Shown here: positions 30,201 to 43,455 of the stretch, one piece after another
Layout: each line of letters opens with the position of its first letter
Position numbering within the stretch: the stretch's first letter is position 1
Assembly (NCBI GenBank): GCA_963932145.1
Contig: OZ010596.1
Location: 83,982,741 to 84,046,740 of the forward strand
DNA length: 64,000 nucleotides
Source of the DNA: Acanthosepion lycidas
Lineage: Eukaryota > Mollusca > Cephalopoda > Sepiida > Sepiidae
Direction of reading: 5' to 3'
Translations under genes and position numbers: made by a program
The notes under the pieces: model-generated
The model's database searches: none
Seen by the model: the letters and a program-made list of their open reading frames with translations, nothing else
What the model was told of the DNA's origin: nothing

Positions 30201-32241
30201 TTTAAATGCAATGTCAATCACTATCTCGTCTTCCTAAACCCTGTTCTTTATTGTCCATTCCTCACTCCTTCTCATTAAAGTCTTTGCATTCTCTTTCACT
30301 TCCTGTAACCTCATGCATCCTCAGGGTATCATCACCTTGCTTGGGATGAAACAGTTAAAAAAATATTATTGAAAAATTTTATGGCATTTAAATATTTTCT
30401 TTTCTATGGATGAACGACTATATTTTAAAAAATTAACTCCTTATAACCAACAATATTCATTTTTATTCTAACTGGATGTGTGGATAATGTAACAATTATC
30501 TGCACAGAAATTGAAATAAGTGAGAGGAGTTCAAATTCCAGTCAATTCTGTTTTGTTCCCTTTCACACAAATGCCCTTGAAAAAGGCATGAATCCATCTG
30601 CCTCCAGGTATGGGTTAAATACCAGGTCAAACTTCTTTGCCTTGGGGGAGCAACCAGTAAAAGGAAATTCCAAATTCAAAAACACCCTGAAAAGAGATGG
30701 ACTGTCAGGTTTTTTGCTTTAGACACACCACTGGTGCTATGGCTGCAGTACATATGATGTCCCTATAACCTTAATGAGCAATGATACTAGTGATCTGTTA
30801 ATACCAATACCACAGTATCTACTTTCTTATACAAGGTGTGCATCATGCTACAAAAAATATTATATAAAGTTTTAACCACTTTAAAATAAAACCACAAAAA
30901 TATACTTGACCATATTGGGAGATAAAAATGTTAGCATAGAGTGACAAGTACCAAAATCTGCCATTTTGAATTTGACCTCAACTCAGTAAAATCCTTGTAA
31001 CTCAGACTACAGTCAAAAGCCCACTACAAAATTTGGTACATATCTTGCCATAAGACAGACAAGCTCATTGTCAAATTTTAAAAAGATACACTTTTTGAGA
31101 AATCAAAGGTTAAACGTGAAGGTCATGGTCAAATTATCTTACTTGACCTTTTAACAAAAAATATACAGATCACCTTTTAGATCTATCCAAGTATTTTAAA
31201 ATGGTATATAATTTATCTTTGCAGGTGAAAAAAAAAAAAACAACTAAACGTAACTATTTTCCAAAATTCACCTTTCTAGCAAAGGTCAAAGGTCATATCT
31301 TGGGAACCCTTTGACCTAGTGATGTAAAATAGGTACCATTCATATCATGAAGTTCTATAAGTGTATCAAATTTGAAAACAATCTGTGTTGGTGATGCAAT
31401 GGGAAAGTGACTGAAGTCAAGATTCCAGGTCATGATCAATTACATTACAGACCCCTCTTTGGATTTTGTCAAGAATTTTGAAATATATAGCAGGAGCACC
31501 AGACCAGATATGGCAGCGATAATCAATGCACAAAAAAATGGTAAATTTATAAATGCACAAGATGGATTCTGTCAAGAAAAACTGTCTGGTACAAAACACT
31601 GAACTAACATTCCTAACAGTAGACCTAGCAATTGATTCAATATAATCTTTTCACTTCAAGCCTGTGAAAAATATGTGTTGTAGAGTAGAATTCTTCCTAC
31701 TTTTCCCTACTACTGTGCCAATGGACTACTCCTACTTATAAATATGACAAGTAGCCACATTAGAGTGGGATTTGAGTAGTTGATTTACTCAAGTTTTTCT
31801 ATTCTATGTATATTTAATAACCACTTCTTTGTTTTTCCTACCTAGTCTTTTGTTTCTTTGTTACTCTCTCTAACTATGGCTTTAATAATTCTCAGCTATT
31901 TTGAACAAAGACAACATGAGGCCGAGAAGGCACAATGAGTTGCTTGTTCACTGGAGGTTTTTTATTTTATTTCTGTAGTATTCATAAATTTATTCGAGAA
32001 TGAACAATATAAATGAGCAGTTGTAACATACTGTAGTTTATTCGAATGCTGAATAAGGAATAGAGGAATGAATGAATGCAAGATCAGATAGCTGCAAAAA
32101 TAAAAAAAATAAAAAAATAAAAAAAATACATTGCACTTTCAAATAATATAATAAATTTGCATAACCACCAATAATTTGCACTCTCTGCCCTGCATCTTGC
32201 GCCAATGGTTAAGTTTCAATTTTATCTCTATAAAAGGCAGG

Positions 32242-32289
<48 letters not shown>

Positions 32290-35200
32290 CGAATGCATAG
32301 CCGCAATTTTTGACGGATTTGCACCAAAATGCTTCTACAGCAGTTTTCATGTAGTTTGCGGCCATTTTCTACTAGCCAGAGTGAGAGCCAATAGCTGGCT
32401 GCCACGAATAGGCAGGAAGATTCTATTGGCCAGCGTGAGAGCAAACAGCTGACTGACACGAATGTTAACTAGCATGCAAAAAAAAAAAAAAAAAAAATCG
32501 ATAGCTGCATTCGTCACAAGTGGGAAAAATTTAAATCTGCATGGCACTTTACTCCAATTGGCTCATTCGCTTGCTTAAACTCAACGTTGATTCTGATTCC
32601 GCAGAACTGGGTTGGATGTGAAAAAGTATTTGTTGTTAACATTCTTTTTTCATTCGGTTTTTCCAGTTACAAGTCCTTTTTTAAAGCTGATCATTTTGTG
32701 TTCATTTTGTTTAGTTCTTTTTTTGTAACAGATTTAATGTTTAGTATAGAGCTTAGAAAAAATTTGCAGTGAGAGATAGGCAAGAAGTAAGGCATGTAGC
32801 AACATCAGCATGGCAAAGGGCACTCCTTTAAAGGCAAGGAAAGGCAAAAATATTTTAAATCAAGTGATAGCGATTGCTGTACAAAGTCGTACAATTTTTT
32901 AAATCAAGCACGGGCAACACCGGGCCATGCTGCTAGTACCATAATATAAGCAAAGTGATATTGCCACTAAAAAACAGAGTTATTGTTAGTGAAAGAAAAG
33001 GAAAAGGCTTTAGAAAGAACTGAAAACCCAATCCTAAACAGTAAACAACGTAGAATCCACTACTCTTGTTCAAAAGACCAGGGAGGCATGTGAACCGAGC
33101 AATAGGCAAACCTATCTGCTTTTACTACTTGAATTTATAGTTAAACACTGGTCAAGTACATGCTTGTCTCTAAAATGGTCAGGTACGTGTTAGCCTCTAA
33201 ACACTAGTCGGATACATGCTTGTCTCTAAACACTGGTCAGGTAAATACTTGTGTCTATAATACTGTTCAGAAACAGGCTGATGTCTATAAGAAAACATTG
33301 ATCAGGCATATGCTGATGTCTATAAGAAAACACTTGACAAAAACTGGGTATTTACTCTGTCTCTCCACTAAGACAAGTTGTGACAGAATGTCAGATTTTA
33401 AAGTGGGGGACCTGAGCACATACACCTGGGCTAGGAACAAAAATTGCGCTGGCCTCGGTGAGGACCAATCCCTCTGTCTGGTACAATGAGAAGGTGAGAG
33501 GCAACTGTTCGACAGGGCTTGGCACCTTTCAGTATAATTTTCCCCAGTTGAACTCTGCCCAAAGACAGAGACAGACACAACTGAGAGATGATAAATAGAA
33601 ATACAAACTTCTCAAGGAATTTAGACACCTGCAGACAAACACTGGCCGAGTAGATGATAGTGCCTACAAGCAAATGCTGGCCAGGTATATGCCTGTGTCT
33701 ATGGGCAAACACTGGTCGGGTATATACCTGTGTCTATGGGCAACAAACAAACCAAAAACATTCCAAGATATTGATGAATTCCTCAAATCCAATGCTTGAC
33801 TACAGGCTCGGGCATAGACCCGGACTAATGCTTGACTCCACGATCGGGGCATAGACCCGGACTAATGCTTGACTCCACGATCGGGGCATAGACCCGGACT
33901 AATGCTTGACTCCACGATCGGGGCATAGACCCGGACTAATGCTTGACTCCACGATCGGGGCATAGACCCGGACTAATGCTTGACTCCACGATCGGGGCAT
34001 AGACCCGGACTAATGCTTGACTCCACGATCGGGGCATAGACCCGGACTAATGCTTGACTCCACGATCGGGGCATAGACCCGGACTAATGCTTGACTCCAC
34101 GATCGGGGCATAGACCCGGACTAATGCTTGACTCCACGATCGGGGCATAGACCCGGACTAATGCTTGACTCCACGATCGGGGCATAGACCCGGACTAATG
34201 CTTGACTCCACGATCGGGGCATAGACCCGGACTAATGCTTGACTCCACGATCGGGGCATAGACCCGGACTAATGCTTGACTCCACGATCGGGGCATAGAC
34301 CCGGACTAATGCTTGACTCCACGATCGGGGCATAGACCCGGACTAATGCTTGACTCCACGATCGGGGCATAGACCCGGACTAATGCTTGACTCCACGATC
34401 GGGGCATAGACCCGGACTAATGCTTGACTCCACGATCGGGGCATAGACCCGGACTAATGCTTGACTCCACGATCGGGGCATAGACCCGGACTAATGCTCG
34501 ACTCCACGATCGGGGCATAGACCCGGACTAATGCTCGACTCCACGATCGGGGCATAGACCCGGACTAATGCTCGACTCCACGATCGGGGCATAGACCCGG
34601 ACTAATGCTCGACCCTAGGCTCGGGCATAGACACGGACTAATGCTTGACTACAGGCTCGGGCATAGACACGGACTAATGCTTGACTACAGGCTCGGGCAT
34701 AGACACGGACTAATGCTTGACTACAGGCTCGGGCATAGACACGGACTAATGCTTGACTACAGGCTCGGGCATAGACACGGACTAATGCTTGACTACAGGC
34801 TCGGGCATAGACACGGACTAATGCTTGACTACAGGCTCGGGCATAGACACGGACTAATGCTTGACTACAGGCTCGGGCATAGACACGGATTAATGCTTGA
34901 CTACAGGCTCGGGCATAGACCCGGACTAATGCTTGACCCTAGACTCGGGTATAGACCCGGACTAATGCTTGACTACAGGCTCGGGTATAGATACGGACTA
35001 ATGCTTGACTACAGACAAGTATAGACCCAACTAATTCTTAACAGACTCAGATATAGACCCAACTAATGCTCAACTACAAACTCAGGTATATACCCGACCA
35101 AAGCTTGACTATAGACTCAGGTATGCTTGTCTACAGATTCAAGTATAATAAAAAACACCAACATGTGTTGTTATATCAGAAATTCCTCCAACCCAAACCA

Positions 35201-36429
35201 AATTGTTACAGGTCATAGAAATCAAATGTTCATGCAGCAGGACATGAAAACATGAATCAAACAAAATAAGGCATGCTGGTTAGTCTAAAATAGAAAAGTT
35301 GAAATATTTCAATTGGATTTTACTAAACTTTCCAAAGATGTCATAAACAGAACTAAATTCCTGTATGTTTTTCTGGTCATGAAATCTGTTTCCTTTCCTC
35401 TCACCAGTCCTCAGATGTGACCATCACACATATGAAAGATTTGGTCATTATTTCCATTTTAATGTTTTAAATGGATAAGAATGTTTTCATGTTGCAACAT
35501 CAGAAGAAAAGTTTAAGAGAAAATCCTGACTATTCTTAACAAAGCAGAAGGAGAAACAAAAATTGTTTTAACACAGACTGTATCATCTTCAGCAAGATGG
35601 CCAGCCCAAGATTTGACCTATGAATTGGAGATGTCAAAATGTAGCAAGTACAGAAATTAAACTATAGATGGAAACATGCACTGAAACAACAGAAGATGCC
35701 TTCCAAAAGTTAAAGAAAGTATGAAAAAACAGGAAAATCTCATTAGAGGAATTCTGAATTCATACCAGCCTGTCAGGCTATCAAGACAAATCACTGTTAC
35801 TATGGCTGCTGTAGCTATTGTACCCCTACAACCCTAATGGGTTACAGGACTTGTGATCATGACAGAATCATTTTTATTCCTAATTCTTTTTCAGCAATAA
35901 AATCCACTACTACTAAAAAAGGAAAGCATCAGTCAAGTTAATCATTTCATCAAACACAGATTAGAGATGCACATACACTATATATGCACTTTATTATATC
36001 AACAATTTTTATAAAATCCATACATAAAGAATCTAAGATCTGTCTACCTACTACTAGAACCAGTGTAACTTAAACTTCCTTCACCCTCACACAAAACATC
36101 CCCAAATAAACATGCAGACAACCACCAAACATATAAAATATAAAAATAAATGCCTATGAGATGCACACATGCACATAAATGAATACACATTATCATCCAA
36201 ATCCTGCATAGGCAAACTAGAATTATGATACAGATATAGACATGAATTATACACACGAATGCTGCTTGACAGGACAGATGCACATGACGTCTGTTTAGCC
36301 ATTGAAAAGCAAACAGCACAAAAAATACCAGAATTTTCATTTCTCCTCCATATTTCATTTTCTGATGAAGATTTGATAAAAGCGAAACATGTTAAATTTA
36401 TAAACATTTCCTATTTGTTCCTCATCCTG

Positions 36430-36476
<47 letters not shown>

Positions 36477-37414
36477 AATATATAATATCATACATTGGGT
36501 GCCTGTCTTAATAAAATAGTGCTTGATGTAAAATAACAATAAAATTTATATATGTAAATATGTAATTTATTACATATTTACATATATCAATTTTTTCGCC
36601 CTCACTGGTAGCATAACTAAGTAACATGCACAATGCAATCTTAGGTACCAAGTTAAGACTGACCATTACATAATTTAAATTTTTGATATACAGGGTGAGG
36701 TAAAAGTCATGCACCATAGGGATAATTTATTAAAACTATAATTACACATGATTATTTTATTTACTTGTTATTTAATTGTTCTATATGCCGATCAAAATGT
36801 CTCCCTCCTTTTTCAAAACATATTTCAATTCTGTGCCTGCATGATTCATTAACATGTCAGAGAGTTTCCGCTGTCATTTTACAGCATTCATATTTAATTC
36901 TTTCTTTTAAGTTCTTCAATATTACTTGGGCATGACTGATAAACAACTGATTTCAAATGGCCCCCACAGAAAAAAAAATCCAAGGGTGTGAGGTCTGGTT
37001 ACCTTGGTGGTCACTCAACAGAACCTATCAAAACAAATTAAACATTTAAAACATGATTAATTAATTAACCCCTATGGTGTGCAAATTTTGACACCCTGTA
37101 TATATACAGGACTATTGTAATACTGGAGCAGTCCATAGTATTTGTGGAGGTTGTTTAAAAAAAATTTATTTAAAATAAACATAAATAAATGAGAAAAGTG
37201 TAAAAACAGATCCATACAACTTATCTACTCAAGCTACAAAGAAGTTAAATATAAATATACACATTTAAGTAATTATAAAAATAACACAAAAGTACACTAA
37301 AATATCACAGCACATCTACTTGTATAAATTATATAGATATATATGAGTAAACACATTTATTTACTAGATTATGTATCTATTTACATATCACCATGTTTAA
37401 TGAAATGTTCACTT

Positions 37415-37457
<43 letters not shown>

Positions 37458-38149
37458 TTACATATACATATATATATATGTATACACACACACACACTGC
37501 ATATACATATATAAATTTATATGAGTAATTCTTTTCCTTATTTATATTGCTCTGTATATAAATTTATACAGTGAGCTCTCATCATGGAGTTAACTTTTTA
37601 ATATTTTTATATTGAAAAGACCGTATCATTGGAATAATCCCTACCACCTACAGATTTGGTGTTATATATGGGGTGGGGAGCAGTACCAAACTCCAAGACA
37701 TTATATTGTTTAATACCATGGTGGCATATATTAAACATCTGAAAGTATTTTGGTATATGTGTACTAAAATTTGACACATTTTTAATTTCTATTGTTTATT
37801 AAAGGAACTAAATCCAATATAAACAATAAAATAAAATTTCTAGGCAAGATGATGGTATCATGAAATTAGTTTGATAGTACTATGGTATTCATGATGTGTT
37901 AGCGCTTGATACCACCTCCCCCTCTCCAATACATATACTTTTGATCTGGAGATCATAATGAGGTATGAAACTGTCGGTGGCAACATTGTCTATAATCTAT
38001 AAATGTTCTATCTCTGATACTGAGTATTCTTCCCTCATAAATATAGCAAATTTTAAACAATTTATATACACTTTTATACACTTATCCTAGAACTATACTG
38101 CTACATTAAACCCAGAAATTTGTTTTGTTTTGTTTTTTTTTGCAAAAAC

Positions 38150-38180
<31 letters not shown>

Positions 38181-41100
38181 TTCTATGCTAACGATTTCTT
38201 CTCTCACTTTTCTTGCCAGTGGAACTCTTTCCTAGCCTCTTGCTTTTCAGTCAATTTTTAAATGCAATATTAATCAGTATTTTCTTTTTTTTTTTTTAAA
38301 TCCTGCTCTTTTATTGTTCTCTCTCCTTAATGTTTTTTTCTTTTTCTCCTTTGACACTCAGTAACTCCCTTGTGTCTTAGTGGCTTTATTGCCCTGCTCA
38401 GAATGAAATAATTAAAAAAAGAAAGCATCTTCAACAAAGCCTTCAATAAATGACTGCCTTGAGGTCAGTGATTATTTCAGCAAAATGCATGAGTAATATG
38501 CCTTGATGTTGCCAATCCCAAAAGGGGAAGTGCCGAGGAGGCTTGGGCAATTTTTGCACAGTATTGCTATTAAACCCACTTTAAACCTTGACCTTGTGTC
38601 ACATTCAGTAACGACATGTATGCAGTGAAAAATAAACTCCATGATGTTACCAAGCTTTGCTAGTTCTACATTACTGTGTAAGAATGCCAAATCCATATCA
38701 ATACAACCTCTGCCCAAGCTTAGAATCTTTTTTATATCAGTTCTTTTGAAACATGGGCAAATTACTCAAAATTATGTCAAAGTGATTTATGTACGAGTAC
38801 TAATACACTCTGACATAGAGATTAAAATTTTTCCTAACAATTTCAATGGAGAGCTGCAGACTTGCTTCACAGAGGTTGGACTTGACTCTCTGAATTGACC
38901 ACAGAGAATTGAACACGTTTTTGCCAAACTTTGTAGTAATAATTAAAATGTTTTCATCAAGCAAATGATAATGTTCAGATCAGTCACTGGAAAAATTTTT
39001 TAAGAAAACAAGGACTGTCTTTCAGCTTAACATTATATGATGAATTTTCTGTGGTAGCCGGAGTGACCAAGATGCAATTATTGCCATTTCCAAAGACCTT
39101 CAACTACTGAACACACAAGATTATGTGGCCTTTTCCAGAAACAGTGAACATGTTCCACTCAGCATAGTTGCAATATAAACTGCAGATTGGCTCTGTGTGT
39201 GTTGAAGAAATACAAAAGTGCCTGAGCAGGTGTCATCAACAGGGATCAATCTTAGTAGATTGCCTAGTCTCTTAAAACAGCCAGATACCTACTACATATA
39301 GAAATTTCTAATCTAGATCTCATAAAAAAAAAAAAAACAAAAAAAAAAAACCAACACAAAATGAAACTTTGCTGAATCCTAAATATAACCTGAAGAAGTG
39401 TGTTCTGTCTCCGGTTACTTCCAATTTTGATGAACTGGTACATAAAACAAAACTGAGGCATTTTTCTCATATCGCTGAATGATCAAATATTCATATTAAA
39501 TGATTTGTTTTTAATGGCTGTAAAAAAAAAAAAAAAAAAATTGCGCAAAATGCACTTTTTGATGAGTATCTTTGTGTAAATGAGTAAAAAGACTTAGAAG
39601 CTTCTACTATGTTTTTTTTTTTTTTTAAAGCATTTGACCCCAAGCAAGGCAAGAGTGCCACTAGCATACAAGGGGTTACAGAGAGTGAAAGTAAGAGTAA
39701 AGAGGGGTGTTTGAGGAAAGGATAAAGAGAAGGACATAGATCAAGATCAAGGCATCAGAAAATGTCAATTGACATTACATTTAAATTTTTGAAGATTATA
39801 GTTATCAGGGAAGCAAGTAAGAGGAAGGAAGTTCTACTGTCAGGAAGTGCAAGAGAAGAAGCTGTTGGAGTAGAAATTAAATTTAACTGTTTCGACAGTA
39901 AAAGGGTGGGACCAAGATGCCAACCTTAGTATCATGCTTAAATTCGTGCATCAGTAAAAATAGCTCATCAAAGCAGTTGCCATGAAAATATTTGTAGAAA
40001 AGACAGAGGGAAGCCACATCGCATCTGTGAGAAACTGACTGGAGTCAAGATGCCAGGTCAGGACCTATTACAGTGCATATTCATCTTTGGATTTTGTCGA
40101 GAACATAGAGATGAACAGCGAGGGCACCAGACCATATATGTCAACATAATTCAATGCAAGGATGAAAGGTAGTGTTGCAGATTTGAAAGAAGGACACAGA
40201 CGGGAAAAACCTTCTGGGGCAACACAGAGAACCAACTTTCCTTGCTCTTGATAAAAGCCAAAGAAGAATCCGCAATGTTATCAGCCCTGACCTGGCATCT
40301 CAGCTTCAGTCACTTTCCCCACCAATGTAATGTAGCTTCCCTGTGCCTTTTCTATAAATATTTTCATGGTAATTGTTATGATGAACTTTCCTTTTATATA
40401 CCTAGACTTTATGAATTTCAGCACAATACTAGCTTGGCAGCTAGGTTTCATCATTTTACAGTTGAAATGGCCAGATGTAGCCGTAAGTTCTATGCTAACA
40501 GTTTCTTCTCTCGTACTAATCACTTGTGGAACTCTCTTCCGGTTTCTTGCTTTCCAATCAACTTTGTCAAAGATTTAAATGCTATGTCATTCATTATCTA
40601 CTGGCTTCCTTAATTTTCAGTTCTTTTTTGTTGTTGCTCCTTAATAGTGTTTTTTTTTTCTTATACTTTGGGGCAAGGAGTGGCATGTTAATTTTAATGC
40701 CTCAAAAACGAAACTGCTCTCTTTTAATTATCTGAGAGAGCCCTTTTTACTATCCTTCAGCATGGCTAATGCTAACCTCCAAGAGAGGTACTCATTGCAC
40801 CTTCTCAGACTAACCTTTTCAGCTGACATGAAGAGGAAAGAGTATAATGAATCAATTGCTAAGTCCACAGTTAAGAACATTGGTTCACTATGCCATGCCA
40901 GACAATTTGCCTTTGTTTTGAATGTTGCTACCACATCTGGTCTGGTGATCCTGCTATATATTTGGAGATTCTTGATAAAATCGAAAGAATCTGCAATGTT
41001 ATTGACCTGACCAGGCATCTCGGCTTCAGTCACTTTCCCACCACCATAATATAGCTTCCCTGTGCCTTTTCTATAAATACTTTCATGGTAATTGTTCTGA

Positions 41101-43423
41101 TGAACTTTCCACTTAAGTTCATAAAGTCTAGGTACTAGACTTTATGAACTTAAGCACAGTACTAGATTGGTAGAAAGGTCTTATCACTTTACAACTGAAT
41201 TGGCTAAATGTTCTATGCAAACAGTTTCTTCTATCAGACTTCTTGCTTGTGGAACTCTCTTCTGGTTTCTTGTTTCTCAGTCAACTTTGATCTTCAAAGA
41301 TTTAAATGCAATGTCAATTGTTATCTTCTGTCTTTTTAATTCTTTTTCTTATTGTCCTCTCACCTTAATAGTAGTTTTTCTCATATTCTCGAACACTCAG
41401 TCACCCCTTGCCTTGCTTAGGATGAGATGAATGAAAACACACACACACAGGCCAGTAGACAAAAATTATACTGTTTAAAAACAGAAATGTCGATCCAAAC
41501 ATGTGTATACACTTATACAAATTAATTACACAAGTTTACTCATTCCATAAAGAAAATTCTAGTATTTTTTCTATGCAGTTAACTCAACTGTCACAGTTAA
41601 GGATGAATTTTGCTCTCCGAGTCATTAAAACTATCCAAAGAAAGCTAACTTGAGACAAAAGAAATACAAAGCACTATATCAGTGTTAGCAACCTGGTTTC
41701 CCCTACTTATTAATGTGTTCGCTGTTAATACAAAGGATTTTTTTTTTTTTTTTTTTTTATTGATGCCGACTAATGCTTCCTGTTAAAGAAGGACACATTA
41801 TCTCAAACAGGAGAGATGAGGATGCGTAAACGATAAATACAGTCACGGTGTTGTATACTGAGTTGTTTTTTTTTAAATAATAAATCTTTTAGTTTTATCG
41901 CAAGTATGTATTTAATTTTTAACATTTAGATTTTTGTAGAAATTTAAAAACTGAAGCATTGATTTTTATAAAAATGAAAATATTATAAAAAGCCGAAGTT
42001 TTAAAAATAAAATTTTTGTTTTTAAAACTTCCGCTTTTTTGTTCGATTATTTTATTTCAGCTTTCTTTTTTTTTTTTTACTTTTAAAGTTTATGCCCGTC
42101 ATATTTTTATTTTTTAATGTTTGAGCTTTTGATTTGTTTTGTTTAAAAAACGCTTTCAACTGTTATAAAAATAAAATGAATGCTTATAATTTTTTTTTTC
42201 AAGTCAAAAATATTACTGATATAAAATTAAAAATATTTTTAAAAAAGATCTATTTTTATTTTAACTATTTTTATCAGTTTTTAATCGCCCGAAGTTCGGA
42301 CGAAACATACGAATTCAAGCAAAAAAATAAATAAATAAATAAATAAAGATTAAGAATAGAATTAAAAATTAATAAAACGTCAATGTAAAAAGATGAAGAT
42401 TATTCTGGTTTAAAAAAAAACAAAAAAAACATTTAGTGTGTGTTTTTTTTTTGGAGGGGGGGTTGACTTAAGAAAAATGTACAAGTTAGCATTCAACTTT
42501 TGTTTGCTTCAGCTTTTGGGGTCTAAAAATATTTTACACGCAATCAATGTTACCACCAAACCACAAGTAAATGGGTGGAGCTACAAATCCTAAAATTTTA
42601 CCTAGACATCAAAAAATGTCCTAACTGACCATGTTTTTTCTTAATTATTCAAAAGATGGGTCCACGGTCCCGCCCGAAAGACGAATGTTAGTGTTACTAG
42701 ACAGAGTTTAGTGCTAGGTAAATTCTTTTGTACGCCTAACTTTAGTAATTAGTTTTATCCCGATGTGATGTTTTATTTATTCTAATTTGATCATTAATAA
42801 ATAAAAGGTTTTTCTTAATAAATTTGATTGGACGACGTAGACGAATGTTTTTATTTTCCTTTAAAACAGGACGGAGGAAAGAAGCTTATCTACCTAAAAA
42901 GTACCTAAAGGTTTTTTTTGTTTTTTTAAATAGTTTTCTTCCGGTTCTCTGTGGAAACAAGTTTAAATATCTTTCCTGTTTACAGTTTTTTGTTTTTTTT
43001 AAATAAAAAAAGAGAGAGGAGACAAGAAAGGCAAACATTCGGTTTGGTATCAGTGCTTGTGCACTGGATTTAAAATTCTCTTCGTTTTTCACCAGAAAAA
43101 TAATCATTACAAAGTAAAAAAAAAATAAATAAAAATAGGTTATCAGTTTTGAATTAAATTTAAATAATAAATAAATAACGCGGGAAAGATTGCTATTGAT
43201 TTGGTTGATCATCAAAGACCGATTTGTTGTTTAGTTTGAATTTTTCTCCTACACGTTTTCACTCTCTTCTTTCTTTCCAACAACAACAACAGGGTTGTCC
43301 TCTTTTTTTTCTTTTTAAGTGTGAAGGATAAAAAATAGAGATGTGATGAAAAACAAGATGGATTTGACTTCAAAAATAAATAATAAAGAAGAGATCAACA
43401 AATAATACTTTTTTTTTTAAAAG

Positions 43424-43455
<32 letters not shown>

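Noticed and set aside
32139-32459. Frames across the (GT)n tract
   Set aside because: They lie within a Helitron and consist largely of dinucleotide repeat translation (THTHTH).
33830-34610. Regular 37-bp repeats as a CRISPR array
   Set aside because: Units are directly abutting with no unique spacers, and the genome is animal.
34605-35024. 139-aa open frame with 12-residue repeats (RLGHRHGLMLDY)
   Set aside because: It is the 36-bp minisatellite read in one frame; openness follows from unit length. No start context, flanking exon or composition supports a protein.
42134-43215. Short AT-rich frames in FBXO4 intron 1
   Set aside because: Phe/Lys/Tyr-rich noise from A and T runs; no similarity and no splice support.
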